From the NCBI RefSeq assembly GCF_003589595.1, contig NW_020653993.1, forward strand, positions 5,782,892-5,846,891: a stretch of DNA of 64,000 nt, read 5' to 3'. This DNA comes from Hyposmocoma kahamanoa (lineage: Eukaryota; Arthropoda; Insecta; Lepidoptera; Cosmopterigidae). The notes below the pieces were generated by a model that saw only the letters and a list, made by a program, of their open reading frames with translations, ran no database searches and was not told the DNA's origin. This document shows, piece after piece, positions 21,829 to 32,497 of this stretch. Position 1 is the first letter of the stretch; each line of letters starts with the position of its first letter. A program made the translations under genes and the position numbers.

Positions 21829-21980
21829 CGGTTTTGAAGGATGGTGCTTTGGTACTGGTGAAGTTACAAGCACATAGAACTTTCAACTTATATCTCAGGG
21901 TAACGGGTGCAGTGGCAGTGTCCCGTTCTTTTACCACCAGGCGGTCGACTTGTTCGTCCCGTCACTTGGTACTCGGTAAC
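21829..21980 (+). repeat. Family A repeat, 3' part
   Basis: Continues from CGGTTTTGAAGG to GTTCGTCCCGTCACTTGG. The usual central hairpin segment is deleted (GGCAGTG jumps to TCCCGTTC). ATATTATAAAA is replaced by GTACTCGGTAAC. Confidence 0.75.
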
Positions 21981-22575
21981 ATAGTACAAGTCATTGAGAG
22001 TCTATATTATCTCAGCTCGAATTCCAATTTTTCCCGTACTAATCCGGATTTTGCTTCGTCGAGCGGCTGGGACACTGGCATTATTTCAGAGTTAATTTTT
22101 TTACAAACGAAATTAATGCCATTTGAATAATGTATATCGTATAGTATACGTGTTCTACTTAGTTCAGTTGATATAAAAAAAAAACCCTTGGTATAATGTT
22201 AAGTACCTATTGAATACAGCGGTTTTCTTGTAAAATTTCGAGGTAAGTTTGTGTTGTTTTTCCATCAAGAAATTTTATAGGAATCGTGTTTTCATGCCAT
22301 ATAGTAACTAGTGTATATCATCAATTTTACTATATATTTCTCCAAAGTGACTGATTCAATACTTTCATTGTAGAATCAACCAAAGCATTTGAGGTAGTAT
22401 AGATTTTTAAACAATGCATTGTTTCACCTTCTTTTCTTTATTTAAACCGACGTAACATTTTTTACATTCAAGTAAGAAAATATACATGTACAATTAGAAT
22501 AGAGGCAACGGCCACTAATCCTGGCTATTATGTCATACTTCTGACAGTTTATTAGTAGAAACAATGGTTTAAATC

Positions 22576-22803
22576 CATTGACTTACAATTATATGGACGT
22601 CGGGTCCGCGCTAAAAAGTGTCCGCACTTGTAAGGCGCTAAAATCGTATACAGAGCGCGACACTCCGCTTTAGTCTTCATTTGTTCTACGGACAGCGAGA
22701 TACAGCGATGACATAACAATTTAAATTCCGAATAGGTTGACTTGGGACATTTTTTTCGTGGTTTTTGTATTAGACCCGTCGTCCATTTATTTGTAAGTCA
22801 ATG
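22576..22803. mobile_element. MITE, 228 bp, with 8-bp target duplication
   Basis: The terminal inverted repeats of about 31 bp start CATTGACTTACAA and share ATGGACG and CGGGTC. TTTAAATC flanks the element at 22568-22575 and 22804-22811. An 8-bp duplication fits hAT- or P-like transposases; the tip alone does not decide. There is no coding capacity. Confidence 0.85.
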
Positions 22804-22926
22804 TTTAAATCGCAATATTGTGCATGGAAAGACAAATTAGTGCAACCGGGCTATCCTTCGCTTTACATGTTTATGTTGTGAAAAGAAAAACCTTTATTTA
22901 AAGATACGTAAGCATTTACTTTATGA

Positions 22927-23150
22927 AGCAAGTGTCAGGACGTACAAGTCGTGCGCCTGGGGGTAAGTCTGTCCATATCAGTTGCAGTGCACTCGGAACT
23001 TTGGATCGAAAACACCTGAGAGGCAATGCCACTGCACCGGTCATCTTGAGACATAAATTGACAAGTCCCATGACATTACTGCTTGGCGGCGGAAATAGCT
23101 AAGGTTACTGTACTTCCCTGGACGACCTCATTTACACGGAGCTCTACTAA
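22927..23150 (-). repeat. Family A repeat, internally deleted
   Basis: Minus-strand copy lacking the A-rich tail and the segment between AAGTCCCATG and ACATTACTGC. Confidence 0.75.
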
Positions 23151-23189
23151 ACACTTACAAAGGGTTAGGGAAGAGCTAATTTTTTAAGG

Positions 23190-23377
23190 ACAATAGAGAA
23201 AGGGGGAATGTGTTTAGATATGTTATGTAATGACGAATTTATAATAATTATAATTGAGGGGAAGTAAGAAGGACGAAGAAAGAGAGGAAGATCAAGGATG
23301 GCGTTTAGTGTAACAAATAAAGAAAAAGCGCTCAAGGAGCTAGCTATGAACCGTGAGGAATGTCAGGCTTTTAAATA
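23190..23377 (+). pseudogene. Non-LTR retrotransposon fragment, endonuclease/RT C-terminus
   Basis: The translation contains EGRRKRGRSRMAF and KALKELAMNREE, matching the better copy at 31150-31500. Stops (for example after EGK) and a short length show decay. Confidence 0.65.
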
Positions 23378-23393
23378 GATTGGTAAATGCACA

Positions 23394-23490
23394 AACTGTG
23401 CCACTACTGCGTATTTAGTACCGAGCGCTACCAATAGATGACGTAGTTTATATCTTAAAACCAGCAAGCAAATTATTAACACAATTTGTA
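23394..23490 (+). repeat. Dispersed repeat family I, copy 2
   Basis: Counterpart of 20278-20375 (TGCCACTAC, GTATTTAGTACCGAGCGC). Confidence 0.6.
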
Positions 23491-23585
23491 TAACAGTGAT
23501 AAGGTATTTGTGGAATATATTATCGGCATCGAAAAAGTACTTGACTCAGCTCCTCACCACCCCAATTACCTCGTGATGATTGTAT

Positions 23586-23894
23586 ATGACCCATCGACCT
23601 AGGAAAGTCCCTAACGACCCTGACGACCCTATCTATCACTATCGGTATGTGATAGGCCAACCAGATTGCAACTCGCATGAAATGACCGGGGAGGACGAAA
23701 ACTCCCAAGTGCAGGGTATACTCGCGCAGATTCCAGAAGTGTCCAGTAGCGTCCTAAGCCGAGGTCGTACGAGAGTGGTACGTTGCAGCTTCAACCTCTG
23801 TAGAAAACCTCAACTGGCTAAAAATCTTAGAGATTGTGCATTAATAAAGGACTGTATGATGACCGTGTTCACTTTATTAGACGGTTTATTGTAG
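23586..23894 (+). other. Unidentified open frame, about 102 codons
   Basis: An ATG at 23586 opens a frame starting MTHRPRKVPNDPDDPIYHYR, of balanced composition and ending TLLDGLL. No domain is recognised, and no promoter, splice or repeat evidence supports expression. It could be a captured exon or chance. Confidence 0.2.
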
Positions 23895-24460
23895 GTCATT
23901 CATACGTAGGTCTATCATAAATCTAAGCTCGCTAGAGCAAATCTTCTTCTACATTAAGATATCGGTGATATCTTCTTTAACGTGTCGCACGACCCTACAA
24001 GTTGTGAATTACGTCATAAAAAATATGTCATTCAAGGGTGACGGCAACACTCAGCTTCGCAATTTGTAACTTTTATTACAATCAATTTGCCATGTGACGC
24101 GTACTGACCGTCCGATTGACCTATGTAACTTTATTATATAAATGTAAAATGTTGTTACATTTTTCTACGTTGCTTTGAATGACGTGTAATAATGTACCTT
24201 GGAAATAGTTGTGGTCTCTTGTTGTTTTTGTGTTTGTTATTGTTTATTATGTTTTTTTTTATATTTATTTAATACAACAACGGTCAAACATAAAGAAAAA
24301 CTCCTTTGATAGTTTTTTTCCTTCTTTCCATTTTCGTCTCCAGGATTAATTAAACTAAAGACTTACATGGCTCTTACTGAAATACTGAAGACTTAAACTG
24401 AAGGATCTTACACTGAAGCCGTAAATCGAAATATTTGGTACTGAAGAAAAAGAGAAACTA

Positions 24461-24742
24461 ATGACTAGGCAGTCTCCTACCTTCGCCTGTTCCATGCGGA
24501 ACCAAGGAAAACAAAAAAGTAAAGGAAAAGGCAAAGGTTCGACACCATACAGCCAAGCCTTAGTGAATTTATCTTATCCTTCTTGTATAATTAGGCATAT
24601 ACCTCAGATTGGGGTCAAATCACGGCATAATGCTCCAATATTGACGATCATTGGACTTGGCGCATCCTCAGAATTGAAAATTCCTAATATGACAGGTCTC
24701 GAATTTGCGTCTCTATGTAAGGGCAACCGCTTTAGCAACTAA
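24461..24742 (+). other. Unidentified open frame, 93 codons
   Basis: A frame with ATG, a basic run (KQKSKGKGKGS) and a mixed C-terminal half. I recognise no family, and neighbours on both sides are repeats or blank sequence. Confidence 0.2.
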
Positions 24743-25067
24743 CCTGATCGAATTAGCAGACCTTAAGAATTCCTCTATGTGTTCCTTACAGATCTTTGTT
24801 TTTTACCGTGGCTCCACCTGTGAGAATTTATAAAAGTTTCTTCGCTCTGGCATGAGTTTGTCAGGTTGAAGGAACTTTTCGTTGTTCTCGATCTTTGTAT
24901 TATATAGAATATGTTTTAATTTATGTGTAATTTTGCATTTTTAATTAATTATAAATATAATTTAACCGAAATATACATGGTTAAAATTGACGCAAATATT
25001 TTTTTAAATATTATGTCAATTTATGCAGCGCAAATTGGAACATTCATTGAAAATTCTAATTAAGGTA

Positions 25068-25165
25068 TTTTTTTACATAGAAACCTTATTGAAAAGTGAC
25101 GATGAGGCAGACGATAGAGCATAGATAGCTAAATAATGCCTGTTCACTGTCACCTTGAAGTGGCC
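25068..25165 (-). repeat. LINE 3'-end fragment
   Basis: TTTTTTTACATAGAAACC, then GTGACGATGAGGCAGACGAT and AATAATGCCTGTTCACT, match the 3' region of the minus-strand LINE at 21184 (TGACGATGAAGTTGACGGTGGAGCATG). Confidence 0.6.
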
Positions 25166-25501
25166 TAATTTATAATGGTTAGGGAATAAGATTGACTCCT
25201 ACAAATTTTGAAGTAACTGTTGCTTTCTAAACAAACTCCATAAGAGGATATTCTTGTCAAGCTGCGGAATTGCGTTGGTATTCCGTAGTTCGACGTTTAT
25301 TCAAACTTTGTCATAAACGAGTGGGTGTAACTTTTAAATACGGGGAATTAGTAATTTTTCCTGTAACTATGTTAGCGATTCGTGACATTAGTTCATTTTA
25401 TTTTGTTAGAAATCTTCACATGCTTCATTAAGAACTAGTTTTCTTAAAATGAGAAATAAATTGATATCATCATCAACGAATCAACGGAACGCTAACGGGC
25501 G

Positions 25502-25657
25502 AAAAACAAAATAACGCACACACTCAACATAGCCCCGCACTAGGGAAACCACAACCACAAATTATATTTTTTTATTCTCCCGGCCCGGGAATCGAACCTG
25601 GAACCTCTGCGTGGCAGTCCGGCATGGTAACCGTTTGGCCACGTAGGCAGTTAAAAT
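25502..25657 (-). repeat. tRNA-derived SINE (family S2), minus-strand partner of an inverted pair
   Basis: The minus strand reads ACTGCCTACGTGGCCAAACG, GTTACCATGCCGGACTGCC, the B box GGTTCGATTCCCGGG, then the 3' body TAGTGCGGGGCTATGTTGAG. It lacks about 60 bp of the middle that is present at 25710-25921. Confidence 0.85.
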
Positions 25658-25709
25658 ATGACGAGAAAGGACGTGGATTTGCGCTGTTTGGGTTTATAGT
25701 TTACTTGAC

Positions 25710-25921
25710 TGCCTCCGTGGCCGAACGGTTACCATACCGGACTGCCACGCAGAGGTCCCAGGTTCGATTCCCGGGCCGGGAGAAATATTTATATGGCCTA
25801 CATTTATTTCTCTCGTGAGTTTGGGTGTAATTTGTGGTTGTCTATGTGTGTGTCCATAGCACCCGCGACACAGGATTTCCCTAGTGCGGGGCTATGTTGA
25901 GTGTGTGCGTTATTAAAAAAA
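25710..25921 (+). repeat. tRNA-derived SINE (family S2), plus-strand partner
   Basis: The head has an A-box-like TGGCCGAACGG and a B box GGTTCGATTCCCGGG, followed by the family body (GTGTAATTTGTGGTTGTCTA, GTGCGGGGCTATGTTGAGTG) and an A tail. The head differs from the inverted partner by about five bases in 75. Other copies are at 45655-45872 and 50321-50500. Confidence 0.9.
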
Positions 25922-25952
25922 AAATAGTGAAAAGATATAACATAACAATATT

Positions 25953-26268
25953 TTTTTTTATAATGTCAAGTGACGGAACGAACAACTCGTGCGCCTGATG
26001 GTAAGCTACACGCCTGTCCACAAACACAGTGCCGTACAGTACAGTGCCACTCAGAGTTTTAAATTGCAAAGATCTGAGGGGCACAATCACTGTGCCCGTC
26101 ACCTTGAGACACAAGTTGACAAGTCCCATGTGCCTGTAATTTCACCAGCCTTCAAAACTGAAACACAGTAATTCTGACATTACTGCTTGGCGACAGGAAG
26201 AGGAAAGGTGGCAGTACCACCTTGGACGACCTCTTTCACAAGGAGCTCTACTGCTACGAAAAATAATG
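25953..26268 (-). repeat. Family A repeat, reference full-length copy with 10-bp target duplication
   Basis: The family is about 310 bp. In its sense direction it begins (GTAGC)AGTAGAGCTCCTTGTG and ends GTCACTTGATATTATAAAA plus A's. Here TAACAATATT flanks it at 25943-25952 and 26269-26278, which with the A-rich 3' end points to retroposition. Two internal hairpins recur in full copies: GCAGTAATG-n4-CATTACTGC, and a longer stem pairing CAGTGCC-n-CTCAGA with TCTGAG-n-GGCACTG around GCGATTT. No clear RNA polymerase III boxes or coding frame. It may be a SINE or the 3' end of a LINE. Confidence 0.85.
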
Positions 26269-26278
26269 TAACAATATT

Positions 26279-27435
26279 AATATAATATTTAATGTAACAG
26301 TCATAGGAGTTTCATTTTTATGATTACTATGAAAACTTTATGTGTGGTTTGTTTATGGTACGTTGTTTGCCACAGACCACATAAATACTAGTCCGTGTTG
26401 TTTGTCTAGAATTCGCTACATGACGTGATGACGTTATGTTGTATAAGGGTAACGGGGCATAGAAGACAGCGCAATACTGACAATTTTTGTTAGTTGCAGG
26501 GATCGCCGAGTTGTAAAAGAATTTCTCCGTGAAGAATGTCGCCAATTTTTGGATAGTGTTGTTTTGCGGTGGTTTTGCATTAAGGCATTTGACGTTGAGC
26601 CAGATCTTCGCTGCTTAGTGGTTTAAAGTAATTTTTCCTTTTATTTTCGAAGGTTAAAATTAAATGTCATGGCATAATTTGTTTTTATGAATCCTTTGTG
26701 ACGTTATTGAATAATAAGAAACATTAATTTACATGAAAAGATTATGACAAATGGTGATATTAAACGAAATTCTCAAACATACCTTTATTTTATTGTCGTA
26801 GGTGAAAATTTGTATAACACTTCTACCTATGTAGGTTCACCTTTATTGTAGATGAAAACCGCATTCAAAAACCTTCGTTGAGTAAGAAATTTTAGTTATG
26901 ACAATTTTCAAAACTTTAAATGTTCATTACTCAAAACGAAAAGTTTTGCATTGTGTCACTGTCATTATCAGTGTGCGATATTATTTTGTTGTCTTGAAAA
27001 ATGTGTACAAAGTCCGGTTGTTATCGTTTGAAAATTACGATTTATTGGGCACTTGTAATTTTGAAAGTATGTCATTTGACGAAACATGGACAAAGCACGA
27101 GTATGTAGAGTAATGCATTGAATCTCATTAACTTTAAATTAATGTCCAAAATGGACTAAATGGTCCTGCAGAAACTTGCGGTTGGGGCAATTTACAGTCG
27201 GAGCTCTAGAGTATCTTTGAGAGATAGTTTTAAGGAAATTAACATTCTTACTCTAGCGTCATAGTAAATTTATGAAAACGTAATTTATGTAAAGCAGAAA
27301 TAGTAACTTCTTTACGAAAAATAGTGACAGACATAACATTAAATGTATACGCTTCTATACCAAGATTCCGGTTGACATACAGAATTTACCACTCACGACG
27401 TTTAAACTAGTGTGAAACAAAAACTTTATAGTAAA
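26279..27435. other. AT-rich stretch without a supported gene
   Basis: No motif-bearing frame or repeat recognised. Confidence 0.45.
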
Positions 27436-27708
27436 TCTTATTATGCAACTTCTGCGTACTGTGATGACAAAAATCCGTGGTAGTTACCCGTTTGGCTTTA
27501 AGAGGTAGTCTCGATCTAGATGTTTAAAAAAAATGTAAATGATAAATGTGTACACGTGTTTATTTACAAAGAGCAATCCCTACAGTTACTTGCTCATTCT
27601 TCTCAGGGGAACCTGCCTTACGAATGAGCGGTAGAGTTTAACCAATGTGTGGATTTCACGTGTAATATACTACATATATGAAATAAAGATCATTTTGATT
27701 TTGATTTT
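27436..27708 (+). repeat. LINE 3'-end (family G), copy 1
   Basis: Direct similarity to 43645-43800 (GATGACAAAA, GTGGTAGTT, CTCGATC) and to 63075-63205 (TTCTCAGGGGAA, GAAATAAAGAT). It ends in GAAATAAAG and a TTTTGAT tandem tail, typical of a retrotransposon 3' end. Confidence 0.65.
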
Positions 27709-28111
27709 AGACCCAAACTCAGTTTGTATCTCAGGATGTCCTACAAAGCGCTGCGTAAAAGGGGCAATTTTCATTGGCAGAACTGTCCAGTTTACGGTTG
27801 CTGCAATTTTAAATAAACTTTCGAATTCGAACTGGTTTCGAAATGGTCATTAGCAAGAGCCAGACTGACGCTGCGGGAGACGGGGAGGAAGTGTAGTAGC
27901 TCTACGCTTTGCGTTTGCCGGTTGAGGAAATTGAGACAACCGATAACTTGCAAGTTTCTAGTTGCGGCAATTGACAATTTATTTAATTACAGATTTCGGC
28001 AATTTAAAATCTGTTCTCGATTACCGAAACTCTCAACTGAAATAGCTACGTCTGCGCAGTTTCATTAAATTATATGAAAATAGGATCAAAATTACTCCGT
28101 CTGCGCAGCGC

Positions 28112-28412
28112 CTTCAGTAGAGCTCCTTGTTAAGGAGTTCGTCCAGGGAATTACTGCCGCCTTACATACTTCTTATTCATTGCCGCCAAGCAGTGATGTG
28201 ACCATTGCTGCGTTCCGGCATTGAAGAGTAAGGGTGCTGGTGACACTACAAGCACATGAGATTTGTCAACTTATTTCTCAGGGCGACGGGCGCAGTGGCA
28301 GTGCCTCTTAGAACCATACGATTTAAAGCTCTGAGTGGCACTGCAACTGCTACAGACAGGTATATCATTCAATACCAGGCGCACGACTAGCTCGTCCAGT
28401 TGGTACAAAAAA
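28112..28412 (+). repeat. Family A repeat within a duplicated composite
   Basis: Near full-length copy whose 3' end runs into GTTGGTACAAAAAATG and not into an A tail. The same junction is found in the inverted copy at 41612-42292. Confidence 0.85.
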
Positions 28413-28752
28413 TGCCTAGGCTGACATTTATACCTCGCCCATTTTCTTTTCCTCACTCCCCGGTGTCACTAGGTACATGATATCACTGCTGATACATGAT
28501 GTGAGTGCGGCAGTTGGCCGTACGCCCAAGGTTCGCTCAAAGTAGCTTTTCCTAAAGGTGATTTGCATAAGAATTATTTTCTTCTATATTGTGCAAGTCA
28601 TTATTGATGCATGCGAAGATAGATACTTGAACAGTAAACATCAGAACTTTTGTCAAGATCGACTGCATGCAATCGACATTAACTCCAGGCAGTTATTGTC
28701 TAGCTCAGGAGGTCAGTGTAAAAGTTGATGGAAGCACGAACACTACTTGATA
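28413..28752 (+). repeat. Non-family-A part of the composite, copy 1
   Basis: Matches 41612-42000 in inverse orientation (GACATTTATACCTCG, TACATGATATCACTGCTGAT, GATGCATGCGAAGA, CAGGCAGTTATTGTCTAGCT). This copy lacks about 55 bp present in the other, and the GTAAGT site there is GTCAGT here. Confidence 0.8.
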
Positions 28753-29273
28753 TCATGAAAAAATAGAATCAAACTTCGTTTGTATCAAGTGCGTCTTCAA
28801 ACGGTCACCTCAAGTAGCTCTGACCGTAAGAGCCAAAATCGCGATGTTACTGGGAATTATTCCGTAATTTGTCATAGAGAAATTCCCGCTCCCGTCCATA
28901 TTGTCACGGGCGATAAATCAAACCCCCTGTCCACGAACAGGGGAGGCGAGGTCGAAAATCGGTCACTGGGTATGAATAGAACTTGGCGAGCTATCGATAT
29001 TCATTTCCGATTCGCAGCGTCGCTATTTGACTAAGTGGAGTGTGGAGCTTATGTGAATGACGAAGATAAAATAAAGCCTGAGAAGATGAAGATAATAAAT
29101 AACAATAAACATGATCATCATCGACCATTATTTATTTTCTTTGCCAATATGTTTGCGGTTTGCATAAGCTGTATGTACATTGGATATGATACAATTTTTT
29201 TTGGAACAAAGCCGCTGCTAACAAGATGTTAGTTACAGAAAAAAAAAAACATTTATTTGTGTAAAAACGGGTT

Positions 29274-29447
29274 ACATTTTTTTATAACATCAAGTGACGC
29301 GACGAACAAGTTGTGCGCCTGATGGTAAGCTACACGCCTGTCCATAACAGTTGCAGTGCAACTCAGAGCTTTAAGTCGCAAGGATCTGAGGGGCACTGCC
29401 AATGCGCCCGTCACCCTGAGACATAAGTTGACAAGTCACATGTGCCC
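29274..29447 (-). repeat. Family A repeat, 5'-truncated
   Basis: Minus-strand copy from the A-rich end (29276-29290) through GTTGACAAGTCACATGTGCC, where it stops. Confidence 0.8.
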
Positions 29448-29751
29448 ACTTTGCTATAATGGACGAAAATTGATACGTAATAAAATTATTTCGGAGTTTC
29501 TCTTCGACGAAGCAATGAAACCCAAAATTCTTTATAATAAATGTCGTTCAACCAACAAAGTGAATGGCAATAATTCAATAGAAAATGGCCTTTGTCTATA
29601 AGGAGCTAGAAGCCAAATTGTTGCTTTGATTGATCGACCATTGTCCACGGCTCGTCGACAGATGTTTTTTATTGATTCTATCATGATTCATCCATTGCAA
29701 GTTATTGATGATGATAAAAATATAAAGTAACATTGTATTTGACTTCAATCT

Positions 29752-29895
29752 GGTTGTAAATGAGAGCTGGGAGATTTTGGTTCGAATCCAACTGGATCGA
29801 AATTTTTTCAAAATGTTCGATCGTCGTTCAAAAAATTATAACAAAGTGGTGGAGTAATTTCACAAGAAATTATTGAATATCATGATAGTGAAACA
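29752..29895 (+). repeat. Family C SINE, 3' part
   Basis: GGTTCGAATCCAACTGGATCGA, reading over the B box, then GTTCGATC and GTGGTGGAGTAATTTCACAA match the 3' half of 13272-13565. The A-box half is missing. Confidence 0.7.
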
Positions 29896-30062
29896 TCCTG
29901 CCATCCAATAGACTTTAAAAGGACAAATTTGTTGTCAATTGGTAAGTAGCTGGTATCCCAAACTTGTCCCATCCTCCAATCGTAGTAATGTGCACATTAC
30001 TGCTTGGCGTAAGAAGTAATGCCTACCATCTGTTGATAGACTTGATTGTAACTTTTTCATTG

Positions 30063-30442
30063 AATAAAAAACCGAACCGATTTTTTCGATTTCCATGGGA
30101 TTCCATCATCAGATTCTGACTTCTTTGTGACAATATGAGTGTTATGGACTCCTTTGTACATTTTATACTATTTTTCTGGTAACATAATTTTAAAAATTGG
30201 TCCACAATTGATGGAGAAACGATAAGTACACTGTCATGCATATCAAATTTGAGGATTTTCCTCGATTGCCGTGGATCCCCTCATTAGATTCTGACTTGGT
30301 GACAATGGGACCACCATGAAAGTGCACCCTTTCATACAAAAAAAGAATTTTCAAAATCGGTCCACAATTGACGGAGAAATCGGAAAACATAAATTCAGCC
30401 GAACGTATATCCCTCCTCCTTTTTTTGAAGTCGGTTAAAAAG
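30063..30442. repeat. Interspersed element with two homologous internal modules
   Basis: AAAAAACCGAACCGATTTTT near 30067 and GAAGTCGGTTAAAA near 30428 suggest inverted ends around the motif ACCGA(C/A). Two modules are related to each other: ATTCCATCATCAGATTCTGAC to GTCCACAATTGATGGAGAAA, and CCCTCATTAGATTCTGAC to GTCCACAATTGACGGAGAAA. A further diverged stretch continues at 30890-31080. Confidence 0.5.
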
Positions 30443-30506
30443 GAAATAATAATATGGTCAAAAATCAACGACACCCAATTTAAAAAAAATATAATTGAAA
30501 ATGAAA

Positions 30507-30545
30507 AATTTAAAGCTCTGAGTGGTATTGCAACAGCAGCTGCGA
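30507..30545 (+). repeat. Short family A fragment
   Basis: TTTAAAGCTCTGAGTGG followed by TGCAACAGCAGCTGC resembles the hairpin segment of family A. Confidence 0.4.
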
Positions 30546-31149
30546 GTTGTACGACTCGATGTCATAAAAAAAGTGTTGCCAGTTTGGCGTTATTTCAAAT
30601 TCGCTTATTAGAGTGCGGTAGAAATTTCCCCAAATAATAAATGTTTATTTACTCTTCTTTAAAAAATATTTTATATTTTAGACTATTTAGAACACAAACA
30701 TTTTTTCCGAATAAATAATTTCATTTCCAAATAGTTAAATTCGTTTACGATAAAATATTTCAACTTACAAAACTATATATTGATGAATCAATATCAGCTA
30801 CTTTCTCCAGCTTACCTGAAAAGAAAAGAAGAAAATAATTATAACTTTTTATAATAAAAAAAGGACCTCAAACGTTTGTGGAATTACGTCTATTTGACAA
30901 GTTTTATTGAAATCGGTGGACAGAAAGTGAGTAAAATTCAATGAACTGGATTCATCCTTTAATTGGCCACCCTTAGACGTGGAATATTTTCTTTAAATAA
31001 AAGAATCATCATAGAGGTATCCCCTTACCAACAAAAAAAGAATTATCGAAATCGGTTTAGAAATGACGGAGTAATTGCTTAACATACCTATTCACAAAAT
31101 AAAAAGAAATCTTCAATCAAGAAGTGAGAACCTCCTTTATTAAAGTTAC

Positions 31150-31500
31150 TTAAAAAATTGGAGACGTATGGAGAGGATAAGCTGGACCGAGAGAGTGACT
31201 AATGAGGACGTTCTGGAGAGGATTGGGGAACGGAGAGGCCTGACGGAGACAATAGAGAATAGGAGGGGAAAAATGTTTGGACATTTGTTGCGCAACGACG
31301 AACTATTGACGGTTGTTGTTGAGGGAAAGATGGAAGGAAGGAGACAGAGAGGAAGACCGAGAATGGCATTCTGTGACCAAATAAAAAGAAAGGTTAATGT
31401 GAGCAGTTACAGGGAGGTCAAGGAGTTGGCTATGGACCGTGAGGAGTGGAGGAGGCTACACCGACAAGAGCATGGTTCTTAAATAAAATGAATGAATGAA
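31150..31500 (+). pseudogene. Non-LTR retrotransposon, conserved C-terminal domain and 3' tail
   Basis: The 104-residue frame (31168-31482) contains RISWTERVTNEDVLERIGER, RRGKMFGHLLRNDEL, RRQRGRPRMAF and REEWRRLHRQEHGS. These are hallmarks of the C-terminal end of endonuclease/RT proteins from an insect LINE group. The stop is followed by a TGAATGAATGAA tail, the 3' end of the element. It is 5'-truncated: no RT catalytic motifs are left. A more decayed relative lies at 23190-23377. Confidence 0.85.
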
Positions 31501-32270
31501 AAAATTCATACAGAATTCACTCAATGCACCATCACTTAAAAATAAAGCATTCAAATAACCTTTGTTCTTGGTTTCGATCATATCGACATAAAACCATTCG
31601 ATTAATGTGCAGACTTCTTTTTTTTTAATAAATGGACTTGCTCTGGTCAAGAACCTAGTCCTGGAGCAAAGATACGACGCCCAGAAGATGTCTATTCAGT
31701 CGCACTTTAAAGACACTCTGGTTGTACTATGTGCTCTGTAACTGAAGGCCGGGAATTGCATTCCTGTGCGGTGCGCATAATAAAAGGTGATGAAAAGTGT
31801 GGAAAAGCCTGAAGAGCGTACGTTAACTTCAGATCTTGCTCGAATGACTTACAGCAAAATAAATAAAAAAAAATAAAGTGAAAAGACTTGTGAAGTGAAA
31901 CTGCTGAATAAAAATACGACTGCAAAACACGCATGGCAGCCCACGAACGTTTTGCTATCACACAAACATCGGACGATTGATTGCATGGAAAGTAGATGAC
32001 GACGTTGCTTCACGATTACGGGCTCCCGTTATTACCGATAACGTAAACTGAATTCAGTGGATTGTAGATTTAAACAACCCCGCTGGTACTTTTATACTTT
32101 TTCTGGATATAAATCCTATATCTTTTCGTGCTTTACGACAGGCAAGATGAATAAAAACTTCACGACAATTTGTCGGAGAGGTATTTCGAAATGTGAGTTA
32201 AGAAATGAAGGTATGGAAAGGAAGGATTTTAGGGTCATATGAGATATTAGCTTTGTTAGATTATTTTGTT
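31501..32270. other. Stretch without a supported gene
   Basis: Nothing recognisable beyond short open frames. Confidence 0.45.
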
Positions 32271-32497
32271 AATTGACGGGAAGAACAAGTTGTGCGCCTG
32301 GTGGTAAGCAGTACGCCACGACATAGCTTTAAATCGCAAGGATCTGAAAACCACTGCCACTGCGCCCTTCACCCTGAGACATACGTTGACAAGCCCCATG
32401 TGCCTGTAATTTACCAATACCATTACCTTTCAAAATTGTAACGGAGTAATACTCACATTACTGCTTGGAAGCAGAAATAGGTAAGGTAGCAGTGCAG
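32271..32497 (-). repeat. Family A repeat, internally deleted
   Basis: Minus-strand copy beginning GACGGGAAGAACAAG. The CTGTCCATAACAGTTGCAGTG segment is lost between CAGTACGCC and TAGCTTTAAATC. Confidence 0.8.

Noticed and set aside
24808..24912. Another family C SINE copy (CCGTGGCTCC ... CTCGATCTTTGTATTA)
   Set aside because: Only the last phrase matches convincingly; too little for a call.
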